In this document: piece after piece, positions 1 through 10,530 of the stretch
How the letters are laid out: every line of letters begins with the position of its first letter
How positions within the stretch are numbered: position 1 is the first letter of the stretch
Source of the DNA: Protonemura montana
Lineage: Eukaryota > Arthropoda > Insecta > Plecoptera > Nemouridae
Reading direction: 5' to 3'
Length of the DNA: 64,000 nucleotides
NCBI GenBank assembly: GCA_947568835.1
Contig: OX387604.1
Span: 13,607,076-13,671,075 of the forward strand
Translations under genes and position numbers: made by a program
The notes under the pieces: generated by a model
Database searches by the model: none
The model's input: only the letters and a program-made list of their open reading frames with translations
What the model was told of the DNA's origin: nothing

Positions 1-82
1 GTGATATAATGCCCAAATTTTCCATTGTGCCCAAGTTGCCATAGTGTCCAAAGTTGCCATAGTGCCCATAGTGCCACTCCGG
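1..82. repeat. Short degenerate minisatellite at the window edge
   Basis: Three to four imperfect copies of a unit of about 17-18 bases reading roughly CCATAGTGCCCAAGTTG. The array is cut by the window edge, so its full size is unknown. Confidence 0.6.
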
Positions 83-2100
83 CGCATGAGAAAATAGAAG
101 AGAAAACTCAAATTGTATTATACAATTCTTTACCTCCGACTTCTTTTAGCTTCACTCAATCAACCTGTAGCCTGAAGGTACTTAATGACAAATGATCTTA
201 CGCAACCTTTGATAAGCCAATGCCTCGATTTCTGAAAACGAACGCGTCCTACGCAGCCAGCTTTATCCGCTAACATGATTCACACATTTATAAGTGCAGG
301 ACATTTTCGAGGGTGTATAACCAACGTCAATTTCACGATTTTCTCGATTTTCCGGCATGCTCAGCGCCATGCCATGACAAAATCTCTCTCTTATCGTATT
401 ACCAGAAAACAGACAGTTTTCAAAACATGTTTAAAGCTCATCACGTATGCACCATTATAAAAAATGTTCTTTGGGTTTGGTAAGGAGATGAAGTTGTCCC
501 CAGAGATCATCTAAATATACTCTTAATATGGGAATCCAAACCTTCCCTTCTGAATCCACTTAAAGTTGATCTCTATAAATTACTTTACGTTTCTACAGGG
601 TTGTTCAGAAAATAGCATGGTCTACTCTCGCAACCAAGCGATCAAAGTTTTACGGGTCGTGTACGGATTGCAGAGCGATCGTTCCCTGAGTCACGAGAAC
701 CGCATTCAGATTCCGTAGCCATCTAAAGAGATGAAAATGACTTTCCTAAAATTTATATTGTTTTTTTAGTCCTTGAAACTAAAAGGTTACAAAGCAGTTC
801 AAATGTACCAGATTGAAATCCGTTGATGACATCGATTGATCTTTGTAAATAACTTATTGAGCCAAGGATTCTTAACCCATTTGAAGAAAATTCAGTGTTT
901 AACGAAAAATTGTCTAGAAATCACTGTAATATTCGCGGTAATACTTCGTTCCCTACGTTTATTTTATAGCGAAGTTATTTAAGATCATTGAAGTTATTTT
1001 TTTTAGATTGTTTATAGGGCAGATGACACCAATAATTAGGTTATCCGGTTATTTTTTGTTGAATCACGTCGCATATGCAATTCCAGTATAACGACAGCGT
1101 TCCTCCAATCTGACCTTCACTGATGAACAGACTCACACAATACCCATGACAATACTTAATATAAAAATACCTTATACCATCACCTTAATTTCCTTGGATG
1201 ATCACATTTTGGTTTTTTTTTCTATCAATTACGAATTTTAGTGGAAACAATTTTAGACCAGAATGCAATTAAAAATAAATTCGTTGAAAATGTACGTATT
1301 AAAAGGTAAACATCACGCTTAACTTCCTTAGTTTAAGATATAGAAAACAACAATAATATTGACGTTTGTATTACTACATTCCAAATGACATACCAAATGC
1401 GTAGGGTAAGACTAGCCGAAGGTTTCATAGACCTATCCTACCTTAAAATATTGTATCGCATGAGGTGATGATATCACATAATATTTTTGAAGGGCGAAGA
1501 TGCATTGGCTAGCTATACTCCTTTTTATGGTCGAGTGGTTTTTATTGGTCAAGAAATTCCTCTTTTGATGAAAGAATTTGTTTCATATCAGTTTAGGTAT
1601 CTTTCTTCTTACGAACAAAGGTTAGAAGACATATACTGGCAGTTTTTGCTTTTTATTTGCCAAAAGACATTGCGTGCCTTAGAGCATGTATGATGCAAGA
1701 AGTATGCTCTAAGCCAATAATGATAAGCGAAATTTTCTGATGCATAACGGGTGTCACCTCATTCGATAATTTTATTAATCTGACCATAGACTGAAATAGT
1801 ATGCAATTAAAGGACAGGTACGCATTAATGAGAGGAAATTTACAAGAACCTTCATAGAACGTACGAGGCAATTTGCACCATTCCACACATTTCAAGCCTG
1901 GATACAAGATTTTAAAAACTGTTTAATACTTATATTACGAAATACTGATTAAAAAAAAAATCAATCTAGATAATTTACGCAAGAAGAAGCGACCAATGAT
2001 ATCAATTTACCAATGAAATTTGGACTTGGCGTGAAGCCTATAATTGGTTGCATTTCTGTAAATGTTCACATTATCTTCAAATTGTTGGGTAGCAAAGCAC
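83..2100. other. No gene recognised
   Basis: AT-rich sequence with only short open frames that lack signal peptides, splice-supported extensions or recognisable motifs. I see nothing to annotate apart from the edge minisatellite. Confidence 0.5.
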
Positions 2101-2126
2101 TGTCCAGTCGATATATTTGAAGCACG

Positions 2127-2439
2127 ATGTTGTCAATGACGAAGATGGTGATTTTTTCTTTGATGTTGCTGGTTATTTGTGAACAAGCGATGCCTGGCAA
2201 AGGAGAAGTAGCAGAAAATAATTCAAACGAACATTCCGACGAGCATTCTTCTGAGGAAAACAATGGGACACACCACCACCACCATTGCCACCAACATCAC
2301 AACCACAGCAGTGTTTCCGAAGCACCTACAAGCACCACTCTCCCTGTAAGTATGCATATTTATTAATTAGTAATTATTTTCGTAAGTAACCTGTTCATAT
2401 TTGTTATTGATATTTATTTATCTATTTCAGACGAATTAA
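2127..2439 (+). CDS. Secreted histidine-rich peptide, two exons
   Basis: Exons 2127-2345 and 2431-2439, about 75 residues. The frame runs to a perfect donor (CCT|GTAAGT) and resumes after a clean acceptor (tctatttcag) to add only Thr-Asn and a stop, so the open frame reading past 2345 is intron. Residues 1-24 are a signal peptide (MTKMVIFSLMLLVICEQAM within it). The mature part is acidic and Ser-rich (NSNEHSDEHSSEENNGT), followed by a His cluster, HHHHHCHQHHNH, and a Ser/Thr tail. The cluster with its single Cys suggests metal binding (Zn, Cu or Ni), which is inference. There are two possible starts four codons apart (MLS and MTK), and I chose the first. Polyadenylation signals follow at 2516 (ATTAAA) and 2563 (AATAAA). 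I do not recognise the family. It lies about 3 kb upstream of the secapin-like array on the same strand. Confidence 0.72.
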
Positions 2440-2562
2440 CTGTCTCGTGAATGGGAAAATAGCCTGCTTGCAACTTCACAATGGCCTGAAATTTGAAAAA
2501 AAAAACGAATGTATCATTAAAGTTAGTAATTATTAAAGCTTACTTGCATATGTAAATGAGAA

Positions 2563-2568
2563 AATAAA
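2563..2568 (+). terminator. Polyadenylation signal AATAAA of the His-rich gene
   Basis: AATAAA 124 bases after the stop, with an ATTAAA variant at 2516. Which one is used cannot be told. Confidence 0.4.
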
Positions 2569-2599
2569 ACTTAAAAAAAAAAAGATTATCCAATGCTAT

Positions 2600-4590
2600 G
2601 TCGTTTACATTTGTAACTTGAGTAGTGATTTGATATATGAGTAATGGGTAATTGGTTTGGTGAAGTGGTTCAGAGCCGTGGGTGAATGTTGTGGTGAGCA
2701 ACGAACTTACTCTGTTGAGATTGACTTTTGGTCCTAAAAAGGACCTAAAAAGTAATTGATAAAACTTATAATCTGCACTCGATGTCAATATCCGACTTGC
2801 TTTACTTTTCACATATCTAGCGACGCTTTACAGAACAAGAATAGACAAATCGAAATTTCAATCATTTTTAACAAGTTATGCTTGTGACACCATGAAAGAG
2901 TGGAGAGTATCCGTGCAACTATTCATCTCAACTTCTGCTCCTGACAAAATAGAAAAGAAAGATTTCTTCTCGTGATGACGTAGCGAGGATGCAACTTTGG
3001 GGTTAACAGAGGAAAGATAAGAATACATGTGTGGGCCGAGATGGTGGGGGAAAGTGTATCTCTGCATGGGATATGGGTTTCTAGTCGTATTTATGCATCG
3101 TGTTTTTCTGTGGTCGAAATGCGATTTGATTGATTTTAAAAATCATACAATGAACAAATAGAATTTAGAAAATTGTTGCTGTTTTTGGAAACGCAGTTAG
3201 ACAACTGTTTGACGGTAATGAGAATGAGTTGTGCTTTAAATTAGATTAGAAATATTCTTCGAATGATTACAATAACTGCATAATCAATGCATAATGATGT
3301 ATTAGTGAGAAATGCCACATCCTTTGCAAGACTTACCACTCTAGTTATCGGCAATGCCAACATATATAATAAGAAACATATAAATAAACTAATTGACCTG
3401 CTGGTTGGTAACTAGTGCACTTGCTTGAAACAATTATTGAGTGACGGAGTACCTAAAAGGAAACAATCTCCTGGTCGCGAAGAAGAAATATAGAAGAATG
3501 ACAAATCATCAGCTGACAGGTGCGATTATAAAAACGGTATTTACACGGTAAGATTAAGTAAAGAAATCTATAAATAGGTGTTAATCCAGGGGGATTTGCA
3601 AGCTCCCGAAACCCTTGGCCAAAAAAACTACGGGCTCCCTCCTCCTCCATAGTGCTCATGAGTTTTAATATCTGTTTGCTAAGACGTTTTTCTTGAAATA
3701 ACTTTAAGGATCTGTGAGGTTCAACCGATATATTGCTACGTTCGCTACGTTAGCTACATTAGCGCCTTGATATAATGAATCTTAAAGTGCACTTTTGGAG
3801 CTCGTTTATTGCAGTTTCTTCACCATTAGCTTCTTGCTAAACGGAACCTCATTCCTTGACAATTTTCGATACATGATTAGAATGAATTTCCAAGATTTTC
3901 CTTAAAAGAAAGTAAAAACACACACAAAATATATGTTTTTGAAATTCAGGCTCAAGATCTATTGGCGTTGTGAAATCTTGTGCCCTAGGCCTAGGCATGA
4001 CGACCCATGTATTTATATTCCACGGGTGACGAGACATTTGTGAACAAAAACGAATCGAAGTGGTCTGGCAGCAATGGGCTATCTAAGGGGTCATGATGTT
4101 ATCTGTTTTGGAGATTTCATTTAAAAATACTTTTTGAATTGACGATTTTTTCCCTGAAATAACAGGCACTCGTTGGTACCAATTTAATTCAATGCAATTA
4201 AATGTAATATTTATTTCATTGTTGCACATCCTCTATTAAAAACAACCTATATAATATGTTCTTAGATAAAATACACTTTAGGAGCATGGAAATATGTAAA
4301 AAAATCGGTAATATACCAATTACAAGCAAATTTCTTTATTGATTTTTCTCCTTTTCTGGTACTCATCAGTATTATAAATGTATTTATTATTTTATAAATT
4401 GAAGAAAATACTCTATTGGGTCTCATGAATACCGTTCTTTAACTATATAGCATTAAACAAAAAAATAATTTTTCATAATGGATATTTATATTTGCATTTG
4501 TATTTGTATTTATTGTTAGTACAATTTACATAATTTCATTTACTAAGTAACACTTAAATAATTCATCATGATATTATTTTACTACAATAT
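2600..4590. other. No gene recognised
   Basis: AT-rich intergenic DNA. Short open frames on both strands lack conserved motifs, and no transposon or RNA gene was seen. Confidence 0.5.
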
Positions 4591-5346
4591 GTTATGGGTA
4601 ATATTCTAAAAAATCTTGCCCATATACCTAAGTGGCGTCAATTCAAGCAAGAGTTGTTTTTACAAGAGCTGTGGAATTCTGGTAGTTCTATCGAGCATTT
4701 GATTTGGTTTGGAAGAAAATTAGGATATTTTACAGTAAACATTTTCGGTAATTTTTCTGATAGTGGGAGTCTTGTTGGTTTATCATGATGATAGGCCTGT
4801 CGTCTTTTCTCCCAGTTTTATATTTTTTACTGATTTTCTTTCGGAAACACTTCCATTACCTACTTATAGGCTAAATTACAATGTCCGGATTAAATATCTC
4901 TGCCAGAGATTCATATCCACAATCACAGCCAACCAGATTCTACTTTTTGCATCTTAATCTCCCGTTATCTTTTTAAGCATACATTATACCTATTCAAATG
5001 CCTATTCAAATGGCAGAATGAATAAAAGTGATATTTGTTTGCTTGAATATTTTTTTGAAAATTTGATTGAATATAGAGGCATGCTAGATATATATATATA
5101 AAAATACATTTACACCCACAGTAAGAATACCTAAATTACGTTAATATGCATCACATGATTGACAAGATTTCAACACAATATTATTATTCCCATAGTTTTT
5201 TTCTTAATTTTTATTGAATGCTAATTGAAGTGTAGCTGTTCACCTAAAAAATAATTACCATCCATAACTTAATTTTAATTTGTTTTTTCAAAGTAAGTCC
5301 CTTTTTTGCTAAAACAGAATTCAATAAAGAATTGTTTTTGTTCAAG

Positions 5347-5567
5347 GCGTGATTATTCTCCTGATTGCGGTCAGCCTTGTTTGGAGTACAGAGCAAGACG
5401 AAGATGAAGAAGCCAGGGACGTTTCTTTATTTGACGGGCGTCTTTACGACTGGCTGCGGGGAGGTTTTGGTATTCGATCGAATTCTAGAATTGTTGTCGC
5501 GCCGGAAAAAGATGACTGCCCGGATGGATTTAGAAGAGTTGGCGACAAATGCAGAAAAATATGGTGA
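5347..5567 (+). CDS. Secapin-like peptide 1 (3' coding exon; first exon upstream)
   Basis: Encodes a signal-peptide core (VIILLIAVSLVWS), an acidic stretch (EQDEDEEARD), then R-IVVAP-EKDD-C-x10-C-RKIW. The two Cys and the Pro before them align with honey bee secapin. There is no in-frame ATG: the frame opens just after an acceptor (gtttttgttcaag|GC), so the initiator Met must come from an upstream exon. One candidate is ATGG|GTAATA at 4594-4597; joined in phase it would give Met-Gly-Val-Ile and a complete signal peptide of ordinary length. That exon is only four coding bases, so it is a suggestion. Unlike copies 2-7 this copy has no good donor after its stop and has its own AATAAA at 5708, so it is probably a separate gene. 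Being secreted is well supported; function (protease inhibition or antimicrobial action in bee secapins) is inferred. Confidence 0.72.
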
Positions 5568-5707
5568 TCTCTGATAGATTTCTTAATGAAATAATAGTGT
5601 TCTAAATATATTCACTATAAAAATGATGTATCATGAAAATTCTATGATTTTTTTTATCAAAACGAAAAAAATCTGACGGCTCTCAATTATTAAAGAAACT
5701 TTCCAGA

Positions 5708-5713
5708 AATAAA
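5708..5713 (+). terminator. Polyadenylation signal of secapin-like gene 1
   Basis: AATAAA 141 bases after the stop, followed by a T/G-rich stretch (tgttttctttgtctcc), as expected for a 3' end. Confidence 0.45.
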
Positions 5714-6204
5714 AATATGAAATTGACCTGTTTTCTTTGTCTCCATACGTTCAAGTTGAGCGAAGTGATGCAACAATAAAATAAGATACAATTACTGTAC
5801 ACATTTCAAAGATCTAGCACCCCATGGTCCCTTGGTGCATTACAGCTGAAAAGCCTTTACTTCAGTGGGCGTCGAGACATGATGATAAATGTCTGGAAGT
5901 GTTGAAAATGTCAAGACGCAGTGGTACCATCAATACCACTTCCAAGGAGGAGACGAGAACACACGGTTCCAAGGAAGTCAAAATCCTGAATGTGATTTCA
6001 GAACAAGAAGACATGATTGATCAAAATTTGGTATAGACACACTCTCACACGACTAAAACGTTCAGTTTAGTGAAAAATTAAATTTTCTTCTCTAACGATG
6101 TTGGGAATAAATCTTGACACGCAATCCGAATCAGTTTAATTTTTCAATATGATCAAAACAACGATATTACAGACAAGAACAAATGCATCGCAATGCATGT
6201 GAAT

Positions 6205-6237
6205 ATATAGGTCATGCGATTAAAAAAAAACCTCAGT
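6205..6237 (+). promoter_or_regulatory. Core promoter: TATA box plus TCAGT initiator
   Basis: TATATA at 6205-6210 and TCAGT at 6233-6237. The A of the initiator is 30 bases from the first T of the TATA box, the usual arthropod spacing. The 184-base leader from there to the ATG at 6419 contains no other ATG, which supports both the start site and the start codon of secapin-like peptide 2. Confidence 0.55.
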
Positions 6238-6418
6238 AATTGCTTATACTTTGGCCGACTTCTATAATTGCTATCGTATCAAACTAGCATCGGACGTCGG
6301 AGCAAATACATTTAATCTGTTTTGCTCGATTTATAGAAAATTCCAAATCATTTTTGGTCGTGTAAGAAAATCATTCGAGTGGAATTTCACGTTTACAAGC
6401 GCAATTCAAGAAAAGAAA

Positions 6419-7018
6419 ATGAAGAACGCAATAATTGTCGCACTTGTTTTTTATTTAAGCTGTTGGTCTACTGATGGTGGTTTGGTAGACAAGGTTTGGC
6501 CCTTCAGCAGAAGAACAACTGCTTCCGAACCTGTACAAACTCTGACAACTCTACCAACAACAGAAGCAACAAATGTCGGCAATGTTACCAACAGTGACAA
6601 CCTACTTGTGAAAAACCGCAAAATTATTTTTAACGCCATTAACAATGTAGTGTATGGAGTGTCAACAACAGATAAGTCAACAACAACCCCTATTAAACCT
6701 TCAACAGAGGCGTCAACAGCTCATTATTCTGGAACATCAACAGGAACATCAACAGGAATTTCCTGGTCGATAATGACTCCTACGATACCTTCAATAATGG
6801 AAAAAGATGTCACAACTTCACAGCAAGTCTCAAATTTGCAAACAGAAGTATATGAATTATCGACATCAAATAGCTCGGCGTTGCGTGAATCGCGTGTCGT
6901 AGAAGCTACCACCTACGATCCGCGTGCCCTCCTGAATGCACCCTCTCGAACCGTTTGCCCCTCTGGCCAAAGGAATGATGGACGAGGAAACTGCAGAAAA
7001 TCATTCACCCGTAAATAA
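6419..7018 (+). CDS. Secapin-like peptide 2 with long Thr/Ser-rich mucin-like region
   Basis: 199 residues. Signal peptide at 1-19 (MKNAIIVALVFYLSCWS). About residues 25-165 are rich in Thr and Ser, with short TS-repeats (GTSTGTSTG) and N-x-T/S sites, so heavy O-glycosylation is likely. The C-terminus carries LLNAP-SRTV-C180-x11-C192-RKSFTRK, the secapin-like module. The open frame extends upstream to 6251 without any ATG; 6419 is the first AUG after the predicted start site at about 6235. A donor (AAG|GTAATA) begins two bases after the stop codon. At 199 residues it is more than twice the length of the other copies and of bee secapin (77 residues). It is either a mucin with a secapin-type tail or a secapin with an inserted linker. 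Confidence 0.82.
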   Translation: MKNAIIVALVFYLSCWSTDGGLVDKVWPFSRRTTASEPVQTLTTLPTTEATNVGNVTNSDNLLVKNRKIIFNAINNVVYGVSTTDKSTTTPIKPSTEASTAHYSGTSTGTSTGISWSIMTPTIPSIMEKDVTTSQQVSNLQTEVYELSTSNSSALRESRVVEATTYDPRALLNAPSRTVCPSGQRNDGRGNCRKSFTRK

Positions 7019-7391
7019 GGTAATAAGCTCTCTGGTCCAACCATATCTAGGTTAACTAGGTATCTAGGTTATCTAAGTGTATCTTTTTTTATCAATACAG
7101 TCGATAGGTTTCCAATTAAACTTGATATTTGGCATAAAAACGAACTCAGTTCATAAGTTTAGGCAGAGGAAATTAAAAATGAACAGCATGTGAATGTTCA
7201 GACGCCAGGCAAGACCAAGAAACCGGGACAGGCAGATAAGACAAAAGGTCACACTGGTAGGCCAGTTATCTGTATAATTATCACAGTTCAGAGTAAGAAA
7301 TGACGGATTTGCGCAGGGTTTCAAATACACAACGAGTTTGAGAGAACTCACTGACATAAATACATCGTTGGTGATCCTTAAGAACACAAAA

Positions 7392-7694
7392 ATGGCGGCA
7401 ATTTACTTTTTTCTTAAGAATCGAAGTTGTGGGCTTCAGATTTTATTGTACATATTTGTCTTATTTTGTACATTAAATCTGTGTGTTCATGTAGACAGTG
7501 CTCGAATAGAACCAGGAACTTATATACTAGTGCGCAAGTTTTACATGTCACACAATAGTGGCAGCGATCATGCGACAGCGAGAGTGGATAAAAGCATCAT
7601 CAGAGTACCGCAAAACAGAGATTTTAACCGGCCTTGTAAAAGTGGATTTAAAAAAGATGTTGCAGGAAAATGTAGAAACATATATAGATCATAA
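7392..7694 (+). CDS. Secapin-like peptide 3
   Basis: 100 residues. A hydrophobic segment at about 17-33 (LQILLYIFVLFCTLNLC) followed by HVDSA gives a signal peptide with a rather long N-region. The mature part ends K-SIIRVP-QNRDFNRP-C82-x11-C94-RNIYRS. The SIIRVP block matches the IIDVP block of bee secapin closely, although the Pro-to-Cys spacing is longer here. Start ATG is in a good context (caaaATGG). An AG lies nine bases before the ATG and a strong donor (AAG|GTGAGT) begins four bases after the stop, so the whole coding region fits in one exon, 7383-7697. Cys spacing of 11, shared only with copy 2, suggests these two neighbours are the closest relatives. Confidence 0.82.
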   Translation: MAAIYFFLKNRSCGLQILLYIFVLFCTLNLCVHVDSARIEPGTYILVRKFYMSHNSGSDHATARVDKSIIRVPQNRDFNRPCKSGFKKDVAGKCRNIYRS

Positions 7695-8274
7695 AAGGTG
7701 AGTAAATAGCCGTTAATTTACCTGAGTTTTGCCCTGGAAATTTTTAAGTAAAAACAAATAATGAGTAAAGGTGTCAGTTGATTACACATGTCTCGTCATC
7801 TTTGCGTCATGCTGGATAGTGTCAATTTTGACCACTGACTGCGCGAATAAAACATCGTTTTTTGGGGGGATGTTTGTGGGTCAAAAGTTTATCTGGATAA
7901 TTTTTGAATTCAAAGTTCGTGAAAAGGTCGATAAGCAGAAGGCTTTCTTTTTTATTACGGGTGGGATGATATGTATTTCATCTTTGATACAATACGGCGA
8001 AGCCAAGATCGCTTGCTCTAATAAAGTGGGTACACATATGACACGTTCATTGTTCAAACTAGATGTTTTCAAAAATAGCATTTAGCAAATAAGCATATCA
8101 AATATTTACCTGCAGAGATCATTTTATAATTATGAGTATATCATGGTTTATTAAGTGAACGTATAAAGCCATGGTTTATACATTTCACCATCGGATCTGT
8201 TAAGCTTTGGTGGAGCATTCGTGTTTAAATTTTTTTTATTACAATTTTTTACTATAAAAATTGCAGCATTAAAC

Positions 8275-8532
8275 ATGAGAGCGTTATTTTTTCTTTCGAT
8301 GGTGGCAATGTTGCTTAGTTTTCACACCATTCGTTGCTGTTCACCTCAGAACCAGAAATACAGGCTTGACGGTTCTAAAGGAGAGCAGCATTCAGGGCTC
8401 GTTCCTTCTGATTTGGTGGAAGACCGAGAAGGTGTAGAGCCGGTTGCGAGTGCTTCAATCATTTGGATGCCTTGGAGAAAATGTCCTAATGGTCAGCGAC
8501 GAGTGAGGGGAGAATGCAGACAGGCAGTTTAG
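8275..8532 (+). CDS. Secapin-like peptide 4
   Basis: 85 residues. Signal peptide MRALFFLSMVAMLLSFHTIRC, then a polar linker and A-SIIWMP-WRK-C70-PNG-x7-C81-RQAV. The open frame continues upstream to 8221 without ATG and through a likely acceptor (actataaaaattgcag at 8266), so 8275 is the start. After the stop, a consensus donor (AGT|GTAAGT) begins at 8580. Only 124 bases separate that donor from the acceptor-like AG before peptide 5, which leaves no room for an independent 3' end and promoter. This is the key evidence for shared transcription of the array. An extra Cys pair near the signal cleavage site (RCCSP) is peculiar to this copy. Confidence 0.82.
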   Translation: MRALFFLSMVAMLLSFHTIRCCSPQNQKYRLDGSKGEQHSGLVPSDLVEDREGVEPVASASIIWMPWRKCPNGQRRVRGECRQAV

Positions 8533-8709
8533 AGAAAGTAAACCTATAGATATGACCACCAAAGATGAGCTTCAAAAGTGTAAGTGATGATATTTTATGT
8601 ACGACTCTTATTTTATCTAGGGTCAAGTAGCGTGACATCGGATGTTTTCTTCTGAACCACTTCTGGAGCTCAATTGCACCAACAAGTTTAGTTTATTGTA
8701 CAGTTCAAC

Positions 8710-8922
8710 ATGATCGGCGTGAATTCATTTAAGCTCTGTAAATATATTCAAGTATATTTAATTTTTTTCTCAGTATTAATCATGTATTGTTCGGTTAATG
8801 CTATTGAGCATGCGACTTTGACTAAAGGATCTGTTCATGCCATCATACGCGTTCCCGAGCAAGTAAAAAAATGTGATCCTGGTTTTCGACTAGTTAACAA
8901 CATCTGTCGGAAAATATTTTAA
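8710..8922 (+). CDS. Secapin-like peptide 5, the copy closest to bee secapin
   Basis: 70 residues. Signal peptide with core VYLIFFSVLIMYCSVNA, then a short mature part H-AIIRVP-EQVKK-C55-DPG-x7-C66-RKIF. Compared with bee secapin (IIDVP-PR-C-PPG-x7-C-RVIVP) it keeps the IIxVP block, Cys spacing of 10, Pro-Gly after the first Cys, Asn before the second Cys, and the basic-hydrophobic tail. An acceptor-like tattgtacag ends six bases before the ATG. A donor (CTG|GTGAGC) begins at 8928, after five untranslated bases. A secapin-type role as a small secreted protease inhibitor or antimicrobial peptide is inference from the family. Confidence 0.84.
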   Translation: MIGVNSFKLCKYIQVYLIFFSVLIMYCSVNAIEHATLTKGSVHAIIRVPEQVKKCDPGFRLVNNICRKIF

Positions 8923-9322
8923 AACTGGTGAGCAGAATATTTGGTGACTCTTGACGGGTTTTTTTTTTTGGTACTCACTTTTATAAGTATCATATGTTAA
9001 TCCTCTAAAATTGTTGTCAGTTTGGATTGAGATCAACACGTGGTCCGGAAATATCCGCCACAACCGGGCATTTTTGACGGGCCGTGATCAGGAAATTACT
9101 TAAACAAGATCTAATTAGGTAACAAACATCGTAGTTGAAGTCCGCGAAGTGATCAGTAGGGTTAGAAGTTATCGTTTAGGTCACATCACTGAGAAATCTT
9201 TCTTGCAAAAATATTTGCTGCCGCTCAGTACAACTGCTTGCGTCTTAATAAGAAACTGTCGATCTGATATGGGCTCAAATACAAAACGGTGTTATTAAAA
9301 GTTTCAAAATCGTCAAGCGAAC

Positions 9323-9595
9323 ATGTGCTATTTTTGTAAAATGCGCGGAAATGTTTTTTTTATGTTATTTCTGACAATTTGTGGGATCATTACTGTGATC
9401 AGTGAATGTGAAAGTGCTCAGGTGAAAAGAGAGCGGACGGTGATTAAGGGAACAATACAGACTGTTGTAATGGAGCCGAGGAAAATGCAGCAAAATGAGA
9501 CAAAAGAGATAGTGAAAGGGAAATTATTAAATTTCCCTGAGAGGTGTCCAAATGGTCAAAAACGTGTCAACAGGGTTTGTCGCCAGATATTTTAA
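9323..9595 (+). CDS. Secapin-like peptide 6
   Basis: 90 residues. Signal peptide with core VFFMLFLTICGIITVIS ending near ESAQ; a second Met seven codons in (MRGN) is an equally good start. The mature part is Lys/Arg/Glu-rich (VKRERTVIKG) and ends K-LLNFP-ER-C75-PNG-x7-C86-RQIF. The basic stretch could hold propeptide cleavage sites (KRER), which is inference. An AG lies five bases before the ATG and a strong donor (GTG|GTGAGT) begins at 9621. A TCAGT initiator-like site at 9224 could mark a start site of its own, but no TATA box is in register with it. Confidence 0.82.
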   Translation: MCYFCKMRGNVFFMLFLTICGIITVISECESAQVKRERTVIKGTIQTVVMEPRKMQQNETKEIVKGKLLNFPERCPNGQKRVNRVCRQIF

Positions 9596-9908
9596 AAAGC
9601 TGTAACACACCGGAAAAGTGGTGAGTTAATTTCCAAATTATAGGACAAAAACATCAAGGCAGTAACTAAATACTGTGATTGGTTATCAAACTCTGTTATC
9701 GTGTACCCAAATGGGTTTAAATGGGTGTACATATGCAACGTTATCTAACGATATATGTAACATTTCTCCATATGTTGATGCTATTCATATCGTGTGGTAA
9801 GATTGTAGTTTGACCTATAGCCACTAGCGGTCGCCACGGTGCTTTCAAAACCATGACAAACAAATCTATGTGTTTGTGGTCAGTTATTCCGTTACTCAGG
9901 AGGGAATC

Positions 9909-10133
9909 ATGCTTTTTTATTTTATATTTCTTTTACTCATTCTTCTTACTCCGTGCTATCACGGTTTACATGAAACAAATGTATTTGAAGTGGAAGTATT
10001 TTCGTCTCCATCTTCGTTGCCTGAAGCTGTTGAACCCAAAAAGCGCAATGCTCCTTTTATGATAAAAATGCCTGGAAACTGTCCACCAGAATCGAAATGG
10101 TTCAATTATATGTGTCGTAAAATTATTTTTTAA
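9909..10133 (+). CDS. Secapin-like peptide 7, last coding copy
   Basis: 74 residues. Very hydrophobic signal peptide (MLFYFIFLLLILLTPCYHG), acidic-Ser mid part (EVEVFSSPSS), then F-MIKMP-GN-C58-PPE-x7-C69-RKIIF. The usual Gly after the first Cys is Glu here. The frame is open upstream of 9909 but without ATG and across a likely acceptor (ttattccgttactcag, ending 9899), so the start is 9909. A donor (TTG|GTAAGC) begins at 10167. The next good acceptor is tatgtttcag at 10530, which opens a non-coding exon with AATAAA. Confidence 0.8.
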   Translation: MLFYFIFLLLILLTPCYHGLHETNVFEVEVFSSPSSLPEAVEPKKRNAPFMIKMPGNCPPESKWFNYMCRKIIF

Positions 10134-10530
10134 AACTCATAAATGAACAAGGAAATGTTATCATTGGTAAGCTCGTTTTGCTTTGCATGCGTTCTTAATT
10201 AAACGTGTTTTTCAAAATTAAGTGTATAGGCATCTAAAATCATAACTGCCCCGATTGTTTATACGAATGACCACAGAACTTATTTTCATTCATTAGAATT
10301 CGGCGGCAAATAGAGTAAAAAATTTGAATTCTTCAAGAATTGAAAATTTGAAATCCCTGCACTACTCCTCCGTATCTTTTCTTACAACTAATAAAATCTT
10401 TTGGGACAGTACTATCTACAGAAGTACCAGTACTGCAAACATATTTTCAATATAAATAAACGCCTGTTATTTTTCTTGTAATGCAACTTTATTGTTGTAT
10501 TCTAATGCTTAGTGACTGTTTATGTTTCAG

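Noticed and set aside
5824-6036. 70-codon open frame between copies 1 and 2
   Set aside because: No signal peptide, no module, no recognised motif, and no promoter or splice signal in register.
7771-8085. 104-codon open frame between secapin-like copies 3 and 4 with a hydrophobic start
   Set aside because: No ATG near its start, no Cys module, and it lies in the expected intron between copies. It could be a decayed copy, but I see no alignment to the module.
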